A stretch of 6,476 nucleotides of DNA from Methanosarcinales archaeon (lineage in GTDB: Archaea > Halobacteriota > Methanosarcinia > Methanosarcinales > Methanocomedenaceae), in NCBI GenBank assembly GCA_030638625.1, contig DAOWEE010000043.1, positions 1 to 6,476 on the forward strand, in the 5' to 3' direction. Position 1 is the stretch's first letter, and every line of letters starts with the position of its first letter. The position numbers and the translations under genes are program-made. Under the pieces are notes generated by a model. The model ran no database searches, was not told the origin of the DNA, and saw nothing but the letters and a program-made list of their open reading frames with translations. Of the stretch, positions 5,904-6,476 are shown piece after piece.

Positions 5904-6476
5904 TCACCTCTTTCCTGTTCGCCTTGCAGCTATTGAACCGACCTTTCGGCCTGGTGGTGCTCTTCTACTCGACGTCTTTGGTCTTCCGGGATGCTGCCAT
6001 CCGCCGCCACCGAATGGATGGTCAATAGCATTCATTGCCACACCAGACACACGGGGATACTTTGCAGCCCTTGTTTTCAACTTATGGTATTTCTTTCCAG
6101 CTTTGACAAATGGTTTATCTGTCCTACCGCCGCCAGCCACCACTCCGATGGTAGCCTTGCACAGCGGACTCAACCATTTCATTACACCACTGGGTAGCTG
6201 CACCACACTCTTGCCCACATCATGAGCAACCAGTACAGCATACACGCCGCTTGAGCGGGCAAACTGTCCGCCATCTCCCGGCTTATTCTCAATGTTACAA
6301 ACCAGCACACCTTCAGGGATTTCGCTCAGAGGTAATGTATTGCCTGCCTTAACCTCTGCAGATATCCCGCAGGAAATCTCCTGCCCGATTGCAATACCTT
6401 CAGGAACGAGTATCAGTCGTTCTTCCCCGTTATCAAGTTTCACCCTTGCAATTGGGGCTGAGCGGGCAGTGTCATG
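5904..6476 (-). CDS. rpl2: 50S ribosomal protein uL2 (L2), N-terminus cut by window edge
   Basis: Large-subunit core protein needed for subunit association and peptidyl-transferase centre integrity. 190 C-terminal residues are visible; archaeal L2 is about 235-245, so some 45-50 N-terminal residues lie beyond base 6476. The frame is open to the edge, beginning HDTARSAPIARVKLDNGEER, a typical L2 segment, so the ATG/GTG-like codons seen inside are not starts. The SH3-like domain follows (PEGVLVCNIENKPGDGGQFA). The C-terminal region carries MNAIDHPFGGGGWQHPGRPK (the D is at 6021-6023), the counterpart of the conserved bacterial DHP-HGGG region. The gene ends ARRTGKR with a TGA that overlaps the uS19 ribosome binding site. 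Confidence 0.97.
   Translation of the reverse strand, partial: HDTARSAPIARVKLDNGEERLILVPEGIAIGQEISCGISAEVKAGNTLPLSEIPEGVLVCNIENKPGDGGQFARSSGVYAVLVAHDVGKSVVQLPSGVMKWLSPLCKATIGVVAGGGRTDKPFVKAGKKYHKLKTRAAKYPRVSGVAMNAIDHPFGGGGWQHPGRPKTSSRRAPPGRKVGSIAARRTGKR

Noticed and set aside
1..6476. Search for a hidden novel system, mobile element, CRISPR array, tRNA or rRNA
   Set aside because: Coding by ordinary archaeal ribosomal operon genes covers nearly all of the window. The largest gap is 26 nt, and I saw no direct-repeat arrays, inverted repeats flanking a gene, or RNA gene sequence.

Overview
The window is a compact stretch of an archaeal ribosomal protein super-operon (the fused S10/spc region). 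All genes lie on the minus strand, so transcription runs from base 6476 towards base 1. In that direction the order is uL2 (5' end cut by the window edge), uS19, uL22, uS3, uL29, RNase P protein component 1 (Rpp29 homologue), uS17, uL14, uL24, eS4, uL5, uS14, uS8 and uL6 (last few codons cut by the other edge). The host is archaeal: eS4 and the RNase P protein do not occur in bacterial operons, uS17 has the archaeal N-terminal Cys/His segment, and uL14, uS19 and uL2 have archaeal-type sequences. Protein wording, especially in uL29, uL14 and uS3, resembles Methanosarcinales-type euryarchaeota (methanogens or ANME-2-like relatives). That placement is inferred from memory of the families, not from a search.

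Only about 92 bases of the 6476 are noncoding; the largest gap is 26 bp, between the RNase P protein gene and uS17. Five junctions overlap, and almost every start has a clean GAGG-type Shine-Dalgarno site, often sharing bases with the upstream stop codon. I see no convincing promoter, terminator, RNA gene, mobile element or CRISPR array. Long plus-strand reading frames are antisense shadows of the ribosomal genes.

The products form one functional unit. The 30S proteins are uS19, uS3, uS17, eS4, uS14 and uS8. The 50S proteins are uL2, uL22, uL29, uL14, uL24, uL5 and uL6. A tRNA 5'-processing subunit is co-expressed with them.

The one part that departs from the ordinary is the roughly 143-residue C-terminal tail of uS3. 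It is acidic, rich in Pro, Glu and Ala, and carries two copies of a His/Trp motif, H-x-H-x(4,5)-W-H-P-x(4)-H. A possible internal ribosome binding site and in-frame ATG precede the first copy. I found no wholly new system; this tail is the best candidate for follow-up.
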